Positions 1 through 6,518 of a DNA stretch of 8,134 bases are shown here, in pieces. Numbering within the stretch: the stretch's first letter is position 1; each line of letters opens with the position of its first letter. The notes beneath the pieces are model-generated. The model saw only the letters and a program-made list of their open reading frames with translations, was not told where the DNA came from and searched no databases. The position numbers were made by a program, and so were the translations under genes. Source of the DNA: Candidatus Omnitrophota bacterium (lineage in GTDB: Bacteria; Omnitrophota; Koll11; Zapsychrales; Zapsychraceae); the NCBI GenBank assembly GCA_023140095.1, contig JAGLMJ010000050.1, positions 1 to 8,134 on the forward strand, written 5' to 3'.

Positions 1-458
1 ACCAAGAGCTTGTTATTGCGCTGACCCCGCATATTTTAAGGCAAAGGGACCCGGGAGCGGCTCAAAATGATTCCGCAGGACAAGGCAAGAATATCTATCG
101 GGGGTTAGGGGGAACCAGGACGGCCTATGAAAATATTGCCCCCTATTATCTGGGCATTCCCAGGGAAATGACCGGATACGTTCACGGTGTCCAGCAAAAA
201 ATATCCCAGTCGGTCGTATACCCTCCGGAAGCGCGGCAATATGGATGGGAAGGAACGGTGAAGGTTAGCGTGTTGATCTTAAACGATGGAACGCTTGCCT
301 TTGCTTTGGTCAAAGAATCCTCAGGGCATGATGTTTTTGATGAATCGGCTGTAAGCACGACGAAGAGATTGGCCCCTTTTTCGGAATTTCCTACCGATAC
401 GGACCTGCAGGAATTAAACGTAACGATACCGATCGTGTACAGTTTGAGCGAAATTTAA
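1..458 (+). CDS. Secretin C-terminus fused to a TonB C-terminal domain (5' partial)
   Basis: The frame is open from position 3 with no stop before TAA at 456-458, so the gene enters from outside the window; 151 residues are visible. The first residues read QELVIALTPHIL, the signature that closes the secretin barrel domain in the CpaC/RcpA, PilQ and GspD families (outer-membrane channels of pilus and secretion systems). A linker of about 40 residues rich in G, N and Q follows. From about residue 56 comes a TonB C-terminal-like domain: Y-V-x-x-V-Q-Q-K-I, then VYPPEARQYGWEGTVKVSVL, then a D-G-T turn and a C-terminal strand ending in IPIVYSL. The Met at 168 would start translation only at this second domain, but the open upstream frame and the secretin motif argue that it is internal. 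The gene lies 57 nt before the pilus ATPase gene, fitting a Tad operon. The secretin call rests on a short motif; the TonB-C call is firmer. Confidence 0.75.
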   Translation, partial: QELVIALTPHILRQRDPGAAQNDSAGQGKNIYRGLGGTRTAYENIAPYYLGIPREMTGYVHGVQQKISQSVVYPPEARQYGWEGTVKVSVLILNDGTLAFALVKESSGHDVFDESAVSTTKRLAPFSEFPTDTDLQELNVTIPIVYSLSEI

Positions 459-515
459 CAAAAGATGCTGCTGTATTATTTGCGATAAATTGTGTAACCA
501 TTCTAAGATCTTACT

Positions 516-2687
516 ATGAGTTCCAAAACAATTACGGTTTTTAGCAATAAAGGCGGAGTAGGGAAAACATTTATCACCGTGAATTTGGCCACCGCCTTGG
601 CCATCGCCAAGAAAAAAGTCCTTCTTATTGATTTTGATTTTCAGGCGGGACAAGATATGGCGCGGATGCTCAACCTTTCTCCCCGCAGCGCGATTGTCGA
701 TCTTCTGGCGGGATTAGAGGTCGCGGGCGATACGGATATCATTACAGAATACGCCACCGTTCATTCCAGCGGCCTGCATTTCCTTCCTGTCATCAAAAGC
801 ACACAACAGATTGGCCGTGTCACCCCGGATAATATCAAGCCCTTTTTTAAAAAAGCGACAGCGACGTACGACTACATCCTTGTTGACGCTGGCAAATCGC
901 TTAACGAAACACTGGTGACTGTCTTCGATTATTCCAACTTGATCCTTCTGGTGTCGACTCCGGATATCTTGGCCGTGTACCAGGTCAAGCGGTCGCTTGA
1001 TGTCCTTCAGAGCCTGCAGTTCCCCTTGAAGATGGTTAAGCTTATTCTTAATCGTTCGGAAAGCCGCGGGAGCGTTGCCTGGCAAGAAGTTCGCTCGGCG
1101 TTGCCCTGCGAAATATTTAGCCATGTTCCTTCTGACGGTAAAACGGTCGGGATGGCATTGAACCGGGGAATTCCCTGCGTTGTTGACAGCCCGAAGAGCA
1201 AGGTCGCTGAGGCCTTCTTAAAGATGGTTCCTGTTCTCCGACGGGAAGACTTGTATGTTCCCGCGACGGAGGTCGAAAAATTAAGGAATACAGATTCGCT
1301 GGATAAGCCGGGACAATTTTGGGAAAAGTTCGGGATCTCGCAACAAAACGCAGGACCGGATAAGGTGTATTCTAGCGAAGATGATGAGATCCTTCTTTTG
1401 AAAAAAAGGATCCATGAGAAGCTTGTCGAGAGGCTCAATCTCGATGGGATTGCCGCGGAACTTTTAGGCAATCCGGAAGCGGTTGTTCACGTCAAGAAGT
1501 CTGCGGAAGAGGTTGTGACGAACTTGCTGACGGACGAAGCGGGCGGAAAGATCGCCTCGTCGGAAGAACGCCGCCGGCTAGTGAACGATATCGTCAACGA
1601 GGCCCTTGGCCTCGGCGCGCTTGAGGAATTTCTTGCCGATTCCGACGTGACCGACATCATGGTTAACAGCAAGGACGAGCTTTACGTCGAAAAAAACGGA
1701 AAACTGATCCTGACGAACAAGCGTTTTATTTCTGATGAGAAAATGCGATCCATCATTGAGAGGATCATCGCTCCGCTCGGTCGGCGTATCGACGAGTCGA
1801 CTCCGATGGTCGATGCCCGTCTTCCCGACGGGTCGCGTATCAACGCGATTATTCCGCCGCTGTCGCTCAATGGCCCGATGATCACCATTCGGAAATTCGG
1901 CAAAGAACGGCTTAAGGTCACGGACCTGCTGCACAAGTTCCACAGCATGACCCAGGACATGTCCGACTTTATGCATGCCTGCGTTCTCGGTCGTAGGAAC
2001 ATCATTGTTTCCGGTGGAACGGGCGCGGGAAAAACATCACTCTTAAACGTCATCTCCGAGTTTATCCCCGACGGGGAGCGCATTATTACGATTGAGGACG
2101 CGGCGGAGTTAAAGCTTAAAAAGAGCCATTGGGGACGATTGGAGTCGCGCCCGCCGAACATTGAAGGAAGAGGCCAGGTGACCATCCGGGATTTATTTGT
2201 CAATAGCCTTCGTATGCGGCCCGACCGTATCGTTATCGGGGAATGTCGCGGGCCGGAGGTCTTAGACATGCTTCAGGCGATGAACACTGGGCACGACGGT
2301 TCAATGACGACCCTTCACGCGAACTCGACGCGCGACGTCTTAACGCGTATGCATTCGATGATCCTGTTAAGCGGAATTGAATTGCCGGTTAGGGCGATCA
2401 ATGAAATGGTTGCCTCAGCAATTGACATTATCATTCACATTAACCGTTTCTCTGACGGGACCAGAAAAATTACTGGAATCACGGAAACAGAAGGCCTTAG
2501 CGATGATTTTCAGCTAATAATTAAGGACATATTCGTCTTTAAACAAACAGGGATCGACAGCGATGGTAGAGTTCTCGGCGCCTATCAGCCTACGGGAATC
2601 ATTCCTCGATGCTACGACGATTTTATCACACGAGGCCTTCCGATTAATAGAGAAATGTTCCAGCCAAAACAAGAAGATCAAGAATAA
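516..2687 (+). CDS. CpaE/TadZ-like MinD-type ATPase fused to CpaF/TadA secretion ATPase
   Basis: One 723-residue protein carries two ATPases that are normally separate genes. Residues 1-245 form a ParA/MinD-like domain: deviant Walker A KGGVGKT at 12-18, LLIDFDFQ at 36-43 and Walker B ILVDAG at 121-126. This is the CpaE/TadZ type that localises Tad machinery. Residues 246-310 look like a charged linker. Residues 311-660 match CpaF/TadA: N-domain LEEFLADSDVTDIMVN near 369-384, MVDARLPDGSRINAIIPP near 431-448, Walker A GGTGAGKT at 500-507, Asp box ITIED at 524-528, Walker B RIVIGECRG at 571-579 and His box GHDGSMTTLHANS at 592-604. Both sites appear intact. The last 60 residues extend beyond the usual CpaF end. 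The ATG at 516 sits at the normal ParA start, though its ribosome binding site is poor (AAGATC). It would act at the inner-membrane cytoplasmic face, powering assembly of the pilins encoded downstream. A sequencing error joining two genes is unlikely, as the frame stays open through a plausible linker. Confidence 0.93.
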   Translation: MSSKTITVFSNKGGVGKTFITVNLATALAIAKKKVLLIDFDFQAGQDMARMLNLSPRSAIVDLLAGLEVAGDTDIITEYATVHSSGLHFLPVIKSTQQIGRVTPDNIKPFFKKATATYDYILVDAGKSLNETLVTVFDYSNLILLVSTPDILAVYQVKRSLDVLQSLQFPLKMVKLILNRSESRGSVAWQEVRSALPCEIFSHVPSDGKTVGMALNRGIPCVVDSPKSKVAEAFLKMVPVLRREDLYVPATEVEKLRNTDSLDKPGQFWEKFGISQQNAGPDKVYSSEDDEILLLKKRIHEKLVERLNLDGIAAELLGNPEAVVHVKKSAEEVVTNLLTDEAGGKIASSEERRRLVNDIVNEALGLGALEEFLADSDVTDIMVNSKDELYVEKNGKLILTNKRFISDEKMRSIIERIIAPLGRRIDESTPMVDARLPDGSRINAIIPPLSLNGPMITIRKFGKERLKVTDLLHKFHSMTQDMSDFMHACVLGRRNIIVSGGTGAGKTSLLNVISEFIPDGERIITIEDAAELKLKKSHWGRLESRPPNIEGRGQVTIRDLFVNSLRMRPDRIVIGECRGPEVLDMLQAMNTGHDGSMTTLHANSTRDVLTRMHSMILLSGIELPVRAINEMVASAIDIIIHINRFSDGTRKITGITETEGLSDDFQLIIKDIFVFKQTGIDSDGRVLGAYQPTGIIPRCYDDFITRGLPINREMFQPKQEDQE

Positions 2688-2731
2688 TACCCCGAAAACA
2701 TTCGCGAAATTGAACCGACAGGAATAGCGGA

Positions 2732-3076
2732 TTGATATCTATTATTAATACAACAAAAAATACGGTGATCGCTCAAAAGGTGCGTGTTGCTGATACATTT
2801 TTCTCCCGCATGGTCGGCCTTCTTAACAGATCATCCCTCTTGAAGGACGAAGCCCTTATCATTACTTGCTGCCAATCCATCCACATGTTTTTTATGCGCT
2901 TTGCGATTGATGCCATTTTTGTCGATAAAAACAATTGTGTTGTTGGCATTGTGAAAGGCATTAAGCCTTTTCGTTTAAGCCGCATCTTTTTTCGATCAAG
3001 CTATGTGGTCGAAACTCCGGAAGGAATAATTGTCCAAACTGAAACCTCCCTTGGCGATAAGATCGAAATAAAATAA
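2732..3076 (+). CDS. DUF192 family protein
   Basis: A 114-residue protein resembling the DUF192 (COG1430) family. Visible family features are the opening 'N-x-T-x-x-x-I-A-x-K-V-x-V-A-D-T-x-x-x-R-M-x-G-L-L' stretch (residues 6-31), the core SIHMFFMRFAIDAIFVDKNN (about 49-68) and the late VVETPEGII (about 92-100). The start is a TTG: an in-frame TGA lies at 2711-2713, no ATG or GTG lies between it and the conserved N-terminus, and AGGA at 2720-2723 is well placed 8 nt upstream. Many DUF192 proteins carry a signal peptide, but this one shows none, so it would be cytoplasmic or the start region differs from the exported type. It lies 44 nt after the ATPase gene and is probably co-transcribed with it. 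The biochemical role of DUF192 is not established; DUF192 genes do occur near Tad loci. Confidence 0.85.
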   Translation: MISIINTTKNTVIAQKVRVADTFFSRMVGLLNRSSLLKDEALIITCCQSIHMFFMRFAIDAIFVDKNNCVVGIVKGIKPFRLSRIFFRSSYVVETPEGIIVQTETSLGDKIEIK

Positions 3077-3129
3077 ATTCAATAGTATCTTCATGCTTAT
3101 AAATAGAGGATAAATAGAATGTTTTCGTG

Positions 3130-3157
3130 TTGACCTCAAGGCATCTCGTGATATACT
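3130..3157 (+). promoter_or_regulatory. Sigma70-like promoter of the HTH/DDE-like gene
   Basis: TTGACC at 3130-3135 and TATACT at 3152-3157 are separated by 16 bp, close to the sigma70 consensus. The predicted start of transcription is near 3164, giving a 5' leader of about 60 nt before the ATG at 3225. A perfect AT-only palindrome, ATTAATATTAAT (3161-3172), covers the predicted start and could be an operator, though such a sequence can arise by chance. The promoter would let the 593-residue gene be expressed apart from the upstream pilus genes. Confidence 0.6.
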
Positions 3158-3224
3158 GAAATTAATATTAATGTCCAATCTGAATTCTTTCACATTCTAG
3201 GGGGGATAGAAGAAATTAGGCGAC

Positions 3225-5006
3225 ATGGGTGTCATTCATAAACTTAGAGAAGATATTGTTTCCTTTATTATTACTCTCAAAAAGAATAATCCTTCCCTTG
3301 GGGTTCGTCAGCTTGCCATTCTGACAAGCGAGCAATTCCATGTTCAAGTATCCAAGTCTTCTGTGAATAGTGTATTGAAAAAAGCTGCCTTGAGCAGTGC
3401 TGTCGGAAGGCGGCCCGGATTCAGCGATTGCTCCGAAAAGTTTTCCATTCCTTCAGCCAAAAAGGACCAAATATCAAAAAATATGAAGGCGGCGGGGTTT
3501 CTTAAGGAAGATTCTCCTGAGGGCAGAGCAGAGATTCATGTTCCGGTTGAAAAAGAGCCGATAGTGGAAAGGCTGGAACCAAAGGAAGAGAAGCCTTCCT
3601 TCGAGCCCGAAACTGTTACCGCGCAGGTTGAGATTGTTCGACGGAGAAGAGAGGGGAACAGCAGCCCAATATCCGATGGAGGAGGATTCGTCTTTTTGAA
3701 AGCCGCGCAGTGGGACGTTTCCCAAAAATCGGTAATGGCGGAATTGTTCATGAAATATGTTAGGCCGACGGTGCCCGAACATTTGGATTCTGTCAGCGAC
3801 CTGTTCCTGTTCCTTAAATTTCTGGGAGAAGAATCGGAGGAACGTCTTCCGGCATACAAGGAGCATGGGTTCTGGGTTCTAAATGATTTTGGCCGGTCTG
3901 GCGACCGTGAAAAAGAAACACTGCCAGAACTCAAAAAGTTGTTTGAATGGGAGAAAACATTACGAGACACTCAGGCACTGACAAACCTGGGCATGGATTA
4001 TGCCAGGCTTAAAGATCAGACTTTTTTGGAGGTTAAAGGGTTTAAATTGTCGCTTGAGGATGGATCCGAGTTGTCAATGGATGCCTCGATGATCTCATTC
4101 GGGGGCGGGGGTCTGATTCCTTTGAACTCCTACAGCTCGCTGCCGATCCATAAGGCAATGTCTCAATTATCGAACTGCCTGATCAGCAATATTCAAAGTG
4201 CGATTTTTCATAGGGCTCCGGGAGAGGTCCGGTGCGACCGAGCGCTCTATGATATGGCCGCTGTTTTTGAGAATATTTCAGGGAAAAGAATTCTCCGGGT
4301 GTCAGTTGTTGATTGGAAAGATGAAGAAATAGCTGGATTTTCAACGATTCCCTTCCAAAGAAGGTCCTTTTTTGTTGGAATTGGCCCGAATCAACAGGAA
4401 TTTGCCGAGCTGACAAAGGCTGGTAAATGGCTGGCGAAAAAGCCCTTTTATCATGCTGGAACCGATAAGGTCGTTTATTTTGCAGAGACAAAGACCGGGC
4501 TTATGGCTACCCAGGTCAATGAAAGTGTTGGGGATTTTAGGGTGGTTACAGTCTGGAAGGACATGGAAAGTGCTCCTTGCTGGATGATTTTGACAAATCA
4601 GAGCAAGGGAGATGGCGAAGATGTCCTTAAAGCATATATGTCTCAATGGCCGTATTTGGGCGAGTCCTGGCAAGAAGGGGCAGTCTTTGGCCCTTCTCCT
4701 GATTTGCAGGAAAAAGAAGGAGAAAAGAATGCCGGGATTTTTGTGGATTTCATCGAAGCCCTGAACGGGTACTGTCAAAAACATTTTTTCCCGCCAGCCT
4801 ATTCTGGGATTGACATAGATCGTTTGATTACAAGTATTTACGGAGTCCCAGGAATTTTCTGGGAAGAGGAAGGTTCCATTAGGGTTTTCCTCGACGCCAA
4901 AAAAACAACGACGGTTTCCCTCTCAGATCTTGAATACGCGGTCAAGAGAGTCAATGAATGCCATATCTTCGACTGTTCAGGGCGGAGATTATGGCTTGAA
5001 ATATAA
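3225..5006 (+). CDS. HTH protein with a degenerate DDE-transposase-like body, possibly domesticated
   Basis: This 593-residue protein is not a named gene that I recognise. Residues 5-65 look like a homeodomain/winged-helix unit of transposase type (LGVRQLAILTSEQFH then VSKSSVNSVLKKAAL). Residues 70-150 are charged and probably disordered. The rest recalls DDE transposases: LSMDASMISFGGG around D286, then a P-L-x-x-x-x-S-x-L-P-I-x-K-A stretch; SVVDWKDEE around D363; and MILTNQSKGDGEDVLKAYMSQWP leading to E480, which resembles the 'ltN...vi..Y..RW..E' end of IS4-like families with Q replacing the usual R at 474. No terminal inverted repeats or target duplications are visible at the flanks, and it has its own promoter, so a resident DNA-binding regulator derived from a transposase seems more likely than an active insertion sequence. 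The ATG at 3225 has a weak site (TTAGG, 4 nt away). The HTH is fairly clear; the DDE relation is tentative. Confidence 0.6.
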   Translation: MGVIHKLREDIVSFIITLKKNNPSLGVRQLAILTSEQFHVQVSKSSVNSVLKKAALSSAVGRRPGFSDCSEKFSIPSAKKDQISKNMKAAGFLKEDSPEGRAEIHVPVEKEPIVERLEPKEEKPSFEPETVTAQVEIVRRRREGNSSPISDGGGFVFLKAAQWDVSQKSVMAELFMKYVRPTVPEHLDSVSDLFLFLKFLGEESEERLPAYKEHGFWVLNDFGRSGDREKETLPELKKLFEWEKTLRDTQALTNLGMDYARLKDQTFLEVKGFKLSLEDGSELSMDASMISFGGGGLIPLNSYSSLPIHKAMSQLSNCLISNIQSAIFHRAPGEVRCDRALYDMAAVFENISGKRILRVSVVDWKDEEIAGFSTIPFQRRSFFVGIGPNQQEFAELTKAGKWLAKKPFYHAGTDKVVYFAETKTGLMATQVNESVGDFRVVTVWKDMESAPCWMILTNQSKGDGEDVLKAYMSQWPYLGESWQEGAVFGPSPDLQEKEGEKNAGIFVDFIEALNGYCQKHFFPPAYSGIDIDRLITSIYGVPGIFWEEEGSIRVFLDAKKTTTVSLSDLEYAVKRVNECHIFDCSGRRLWLEI

Positions 5007-5112
5007 TTTTCCAAGGATCTGAAATGTTTTTTACCACTCCAAAGACCAAATTTTGCTTCGAAAAAGAAAGGGTTTTCTCAAAAAACAATCTAAAAACTAT
5101 TTGATTGGAAAC

Positions 5113-5140
5113 TTGACACTCTCTGTCAATATGGTATACT
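5113..5140 (+). promoter_or_regulatory. Near-consensus sigma70 promoter of the leader/pilin region
   Basis: Perfect -35 TTGACA (5113-5118) and -10 TATACT (5135-5140) with a 16-bp spacer. The -35 is the left arm of a perfect inverted repeat, TTGACA-CTCTC-TGTCAA (5113-5129), so a dimeric regulator binding here would cover the -35 element. The layout (TTGAC-C/A, 16 bp, TATACT) is the same as that of the promoter at 3130-3157. Transcription should start near 5146-5148. Confidence 0.75.
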
Positions 5141-5146
5141 TTTTAT

Positions 5147-5404
5147 ATCATTGAGATGTGCCTGACATCTGGAGAATCGGGGTATTCAAGGATTTTGGGC
5201 CTTTGTCAAGGTTTCGTTTTTTAATGAATTTGGAAAATCATGCTGAAAATGCTGTTTGAGCTGGTTTTTCTTAATGCCACGGGGAAAACGGTGAATGTAT
5301 TTTTATATAGATCTTTAGGAACAAGACCATATTCTGCATATACGTCTGTCATAGAAAAACATATGTGACTTTTGAGCCTCCGTGTTGTTTTAGGAGGCTT
5401 TTTT
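5147..5404 (+). ncRNA. Candidate small RNA or attenuated leader, about 255 nt
   Basis: The transcript is defined by the strong promoter ending at 5140 and the intrinsic terminator at 5375-5404. Near its 5' end is a hairpin, AGATGT-GCCTG-ACATCT (5154-5170). I could not match it to 6S RNA, tmRNA, SRP RNA, RNase P RNA or a c-di-GMP riboswitch by eye. A 42-codon frame, ATG at 5240 to TGA at 5366-5368, lies inside with a possible GGAAAA site 4 nt upstream. It begins MLKMLFELVFLNATG and ends just before the terminator, so a small peptide or leader peptide is an alternative. Either a free-standing RNA or a terminator-controlled leader of the pilin genes would fit. Confidence 0.4.
5375..5404 (+). terminator. 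Intrinsic terminator upstream of the pilin array
   Basis: AGCCTCC (5375-5381) pairs perfectly with GGAGGCT (5393-5399) across an 11-nt loop and runs into six T (5399-5404). It would stop transcription from the 5113-5140 promoter about 190 nt before the first pilin, so pilin expression needs read-through, antitermination or another promoter. Confidence 0.8.
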
Positions 5405-5432
5405 ATTGAACCGTTCTTTCAAATGTTTCTCC

Positions 5433-5449
5433 ACGCCGAAAGGCGTTTT
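5433..5449 (+). terminator. Weak second hairpin with T-run
   Basis: ACGCC-GAAA-GGCGT (5433-5446) is a 5-bp stem with a GNRA loop, followed by a total of four T (5446-5449). It lies 29 nt after the main terminator and may act as a weak tandem terminator or simply as leader structure. Confidence 0.3.
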
Positions 5450-5590
5450 AATCCTTGGCTTGCAGGTTGAAGAGGCTGGGGGTGTTGGCGGCTGCGAGGG
5501 CGTCGGCAATAAAGCTCTTTGGAATTCTGGCCCTATCAAAGGAGATAGGGAGAGGGCAGAGTCATTTGTGGAGCATGTGAGGTGGTCGCG

Positions 5591-5752
5591 ATGAGGCTAG
5601 TATTAAAATGGAATCATAAAGGTCAAAGTCTAGTTGAATATGCCATGGTCGCGGCAATTGTTTCGGCAGCTGTTATTGCCATGAGCACCTACGTGTATCG
5701 TTCCGTTCAAGCAACCCAGCAAATGATCCAAAAAGAATTCAGCAGTTATTAA
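5591..5752 (+). CDS. Flp-like pilin A (53 aa)
   Basis: A 53-residue prepilin. A short basic leader (residues 1-10) is followed by G11 | QSLVEY, the Flp/class III site with cleavage expected after G11 and E, Y at +5, +6. A single hydrophobic helix (about 18-36, YAMVAAIVSAAVIAMSTYVY) follows, then R-S-V-Q-A and a short polar tail ending KEFSSY. Its size and layout match Flp major pilins of Tad systems, which are processed by a TadV/CpaA-type peptidase and assembled by the CpaF ATPase. The ATG at 5591 has a good site (GAGGT, 5579-5583, 7 nt spacing). The R-x-V-Q-A motif after the helix is shared with the longer paralogues downstream. It is the first gene of the array and lies 139 nt before the next. 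Confidence 0.85.
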   Translation: MRLVLKWNHKGQSLVEYAMVAAIVSAAVIAMSTYVYRSVQATQQMIQKEFSSY

Positions 5753-5798
5753 GTACTTTGAGGATGTTTTTGACAGGTCAAACGCTCTTTCTTTTGTC

Positions 5799-5819
5799 CT
5801 GAGGGAAGTATTTCCTCAG
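5799..5819 (+). promoter_or_regulatory. Hairpin in the pilin A-B intergenic region
   Basis: CTGAGGGAA (5799-5807) pairs with TTTCCTCAG (5811-5819) over a 3-nt loop, including one G-T wobble. No T-run follows, so it is not an intrinsic terminator. It may be an mRNA processing or 3'-stability element that sets pilin A and pilin B levels apart. Just upstream is a palindrome, TTTGAC-AG-GTCAAA (5769-5782), with half-sites like those at the 5113 promoter. Confidence 0.4.
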
Positions 5820-5849
5820 AGGAAAGGGAATGTGTGGCAAAAATGTTTT

Positions 5850-5883
5850 TTAAGGTATTTTGAGTGTAAAAACCTTAAGGAGG
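5850..5883 (+). promoter_or_regulatory. Stem next to a perfect Shine-Dalgarno for pilin B
   Basis: TAAGGAGG (5876-5883) is fully complementary to the 16S rRNA 3' end and sits 7 nt before the ATG at 5891, which fixes the start of pilin B. Its first bases lie in the right arm of an inverted repeat, TTAAGGT (5850-5856) with ACCTTAA (5872-5878). The core GGAGG stays outside the stem, so the fold could modulate ribosome access without hiding it. Confidence 0.5.
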
Positions 5884-5890
5884 AAATACG

Positions 5891-6106
5891 ATGCTTAAAA
5901 GGGATATAATGTTAAAACCTCAAAAAAAGAAAAAAGGACAAAGCACTGTTGAATATATTATCCTGGTTGCAGCGATAATTGGTGCCCTGATTATCTTTTT
6001 GCCGGGAACGTTTCGAACAGCATTTAATGCTGCTTTACAAAGCGGTACCAATGGTATGGAGAACATGGCAACACGCCTAAGTACGTCCAGACCGTTAGCA
6101 CCGTAA
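5891..6106 (+). CDS. Flp-like pilin B (71 aa)
   Basis: A 71-residue prepilin with a strongly basic leader (residues 1-15, ending KPQKKKK), G16 | QSTVEY (E21, Y22 at +5, +6) and one hydrophobic helix (about 22-40, YIILVAAIIGALIIFLPGTF). A small polar, Ala/Asn-rich tail follows, ending TSRPLAP. The length is typical for Flp pilins. The ATG at 5891 follows a perfect Shine-Dalgarno at the right spacing; an internal ATG at 5909 has no such site. Pilin B lacks the long C-terminal domain of pilins C-G and, with its strong ribosome binding site, is a good candidate for the major subunit. It lies 35 nt before pilin C and is probably in the same message. Confidence 0.88.
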   Translation: MLKRDIMLKPQKKKKGQSTVEYIILVAAIIGALIIFLPGTFRTAFNAALQSGTNGMENMATRLSTSRPLAP

Positions 6107-6121
6107 TTAAGCTTATTGTTC

Positions 6122-6149
6122 AAACTTAGGAGGAAATATCAATGTTTAA
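6122..6149 (+). repeat. Duplicated translation-start block, copy 1 (pilin C)
   Basis: This 28-nt block, with the AGGAGG site and the ATGTTTAA start, matches 26 of 28 positions with 6542-6569 in front of pilin D. The shared block extends from the upstream AAACTTAGGAGG through the first codons, suggesting gene duplication or conversion between the starts of C and D. Confidence 0.75.
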
Positions 6150-6504
6150 AAAATTGATGAAAAATAAAAAAGCGCAAAATACCGCCGAATATGCGATTCT
6201 TATTTCGCTTGTTGTGGCCGGTATTATTGCTATGCAGACCTATGCTCAACGAGCATTGCAGGCAAGGGTTCGCGACGCTGGACAATACCTGAAGACGCAG
6301 ACAGCAACTTTAGGTGCTACGGTCCAATACGAACCTTATTACCTGACAACAAACTACGAAGTTACCCGTAATGAAGATGAGACGCAAATCTTAGACAATC
6401 AAACAACAAGGCAGACAACGAATTCAACAAGAGCTCGCGCAGGTGGCGGTTTCCAAGCATCCAGCTACAATGCAGAGCTAGACGGCATTGTTAATGGCGT
6501 CTAA
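6142..6504 (+). CDS. Class III signal peptide pilin-like protein C (120 aa)
   Basis: A 120-residue pseudopilin. A basic leader (MFKKLMKNKK) is followed by A11 | QNTAEY, with Ala instead of Gly before the expected cleavage site and E16, Y17 at +5, +6. The hydrophobic helix spans about residues 17-34. After it come LQARVRDAGQY (39-49) and YEPYY (63-67), both shared with pilin E, then a polar Thr/Asn-rich tail that is probably extended. At about twice Flp length it is more likely a minor or specialised subunit than a plain Flp pilin. AGGAGG at 6128-6133 lies 8 nt before the ATG. The gene has low GC like B and D, unlike E-G. A 57-nt gap with a hairpin separates it from D. Confidence 0.85.
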   Translation: MFKKLMKNKKAQNTAEYAILISLVVAGIIAMQTYAQRALQARVRDAGQYLKTQTATLGATVQYEPYYLTTNYEVTRNEDETQILDNQTTRQTTNSTRARAGGGFQASSYNAELDGIVNGV

Positions 6505-6518
6505 TTTTTGCAAGAATG

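Larger units (their letters stand above)
5007..5590. other. 584-bp regulatory region without a convincing gene, upstream of the pilin array
   Basis: Positions 5007-5112 are AT-rich and hold only a weak GAAAA...TTTTC fold near 5060-5082, with no clear terminator for the preceding gene. Then come a near-consensus promoter (5113-5140), a leader or small RNA (about 5147-5404) closed by a strong terminator, and a more G-rich stretch (5405-5590). The G-rich stretch contains a GNRA hairpin (5433-5446) and two competing hairpins: CCCTATC/GATAGGG (5531-5550) and TCTG(g)CCCT/AGGGCAGA (5526-5560). The ribosome binding site of the first pilin (GAGGT, 5579-5583) follows 19 nt after the second fold. An open frame from a TTG at 5406 to 5594 starts inside the terminator T-run and lacks a ribosome binding site, so I do not call it a gene. 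Confidence 0.6.

Noticed and set aside
1578..2269. Long minus-strand frames under the ATPase gene
   Set aside because: The plus frame encodes complete ATPase motifs here; the minus frames are Arg/Ser-rich shadows without family features.
3077..5112. Active insertion sequence around the 593-residue gene
   Set aside because: No terminal inverted repeats or target-site duplication found by eye on either side, and the gene has its own promoter within the locus.
5406..5594. 62-codon frame with TTG start, overlapping the pilin A start by ATGA
   Set aside because: The start lies inside the T-run of a terminator with no ribosome site, the protein shows no family features, and the stretch is better explained as structured leader.
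5770..5798. TTGACA at 5770-5775 as a promoter for pilin B
   Set aside because: No -10-like sequence at 16-18 nt spacing (TTTGTC at best); it is better read as part of the palindrome 5769-5782.
5831..5850. Possible sigma54 promoter (TGTGGCAAAAATG) before pilin B
   Set aside because: The GC element expected 10 nt after the GG is missing (TT is present).
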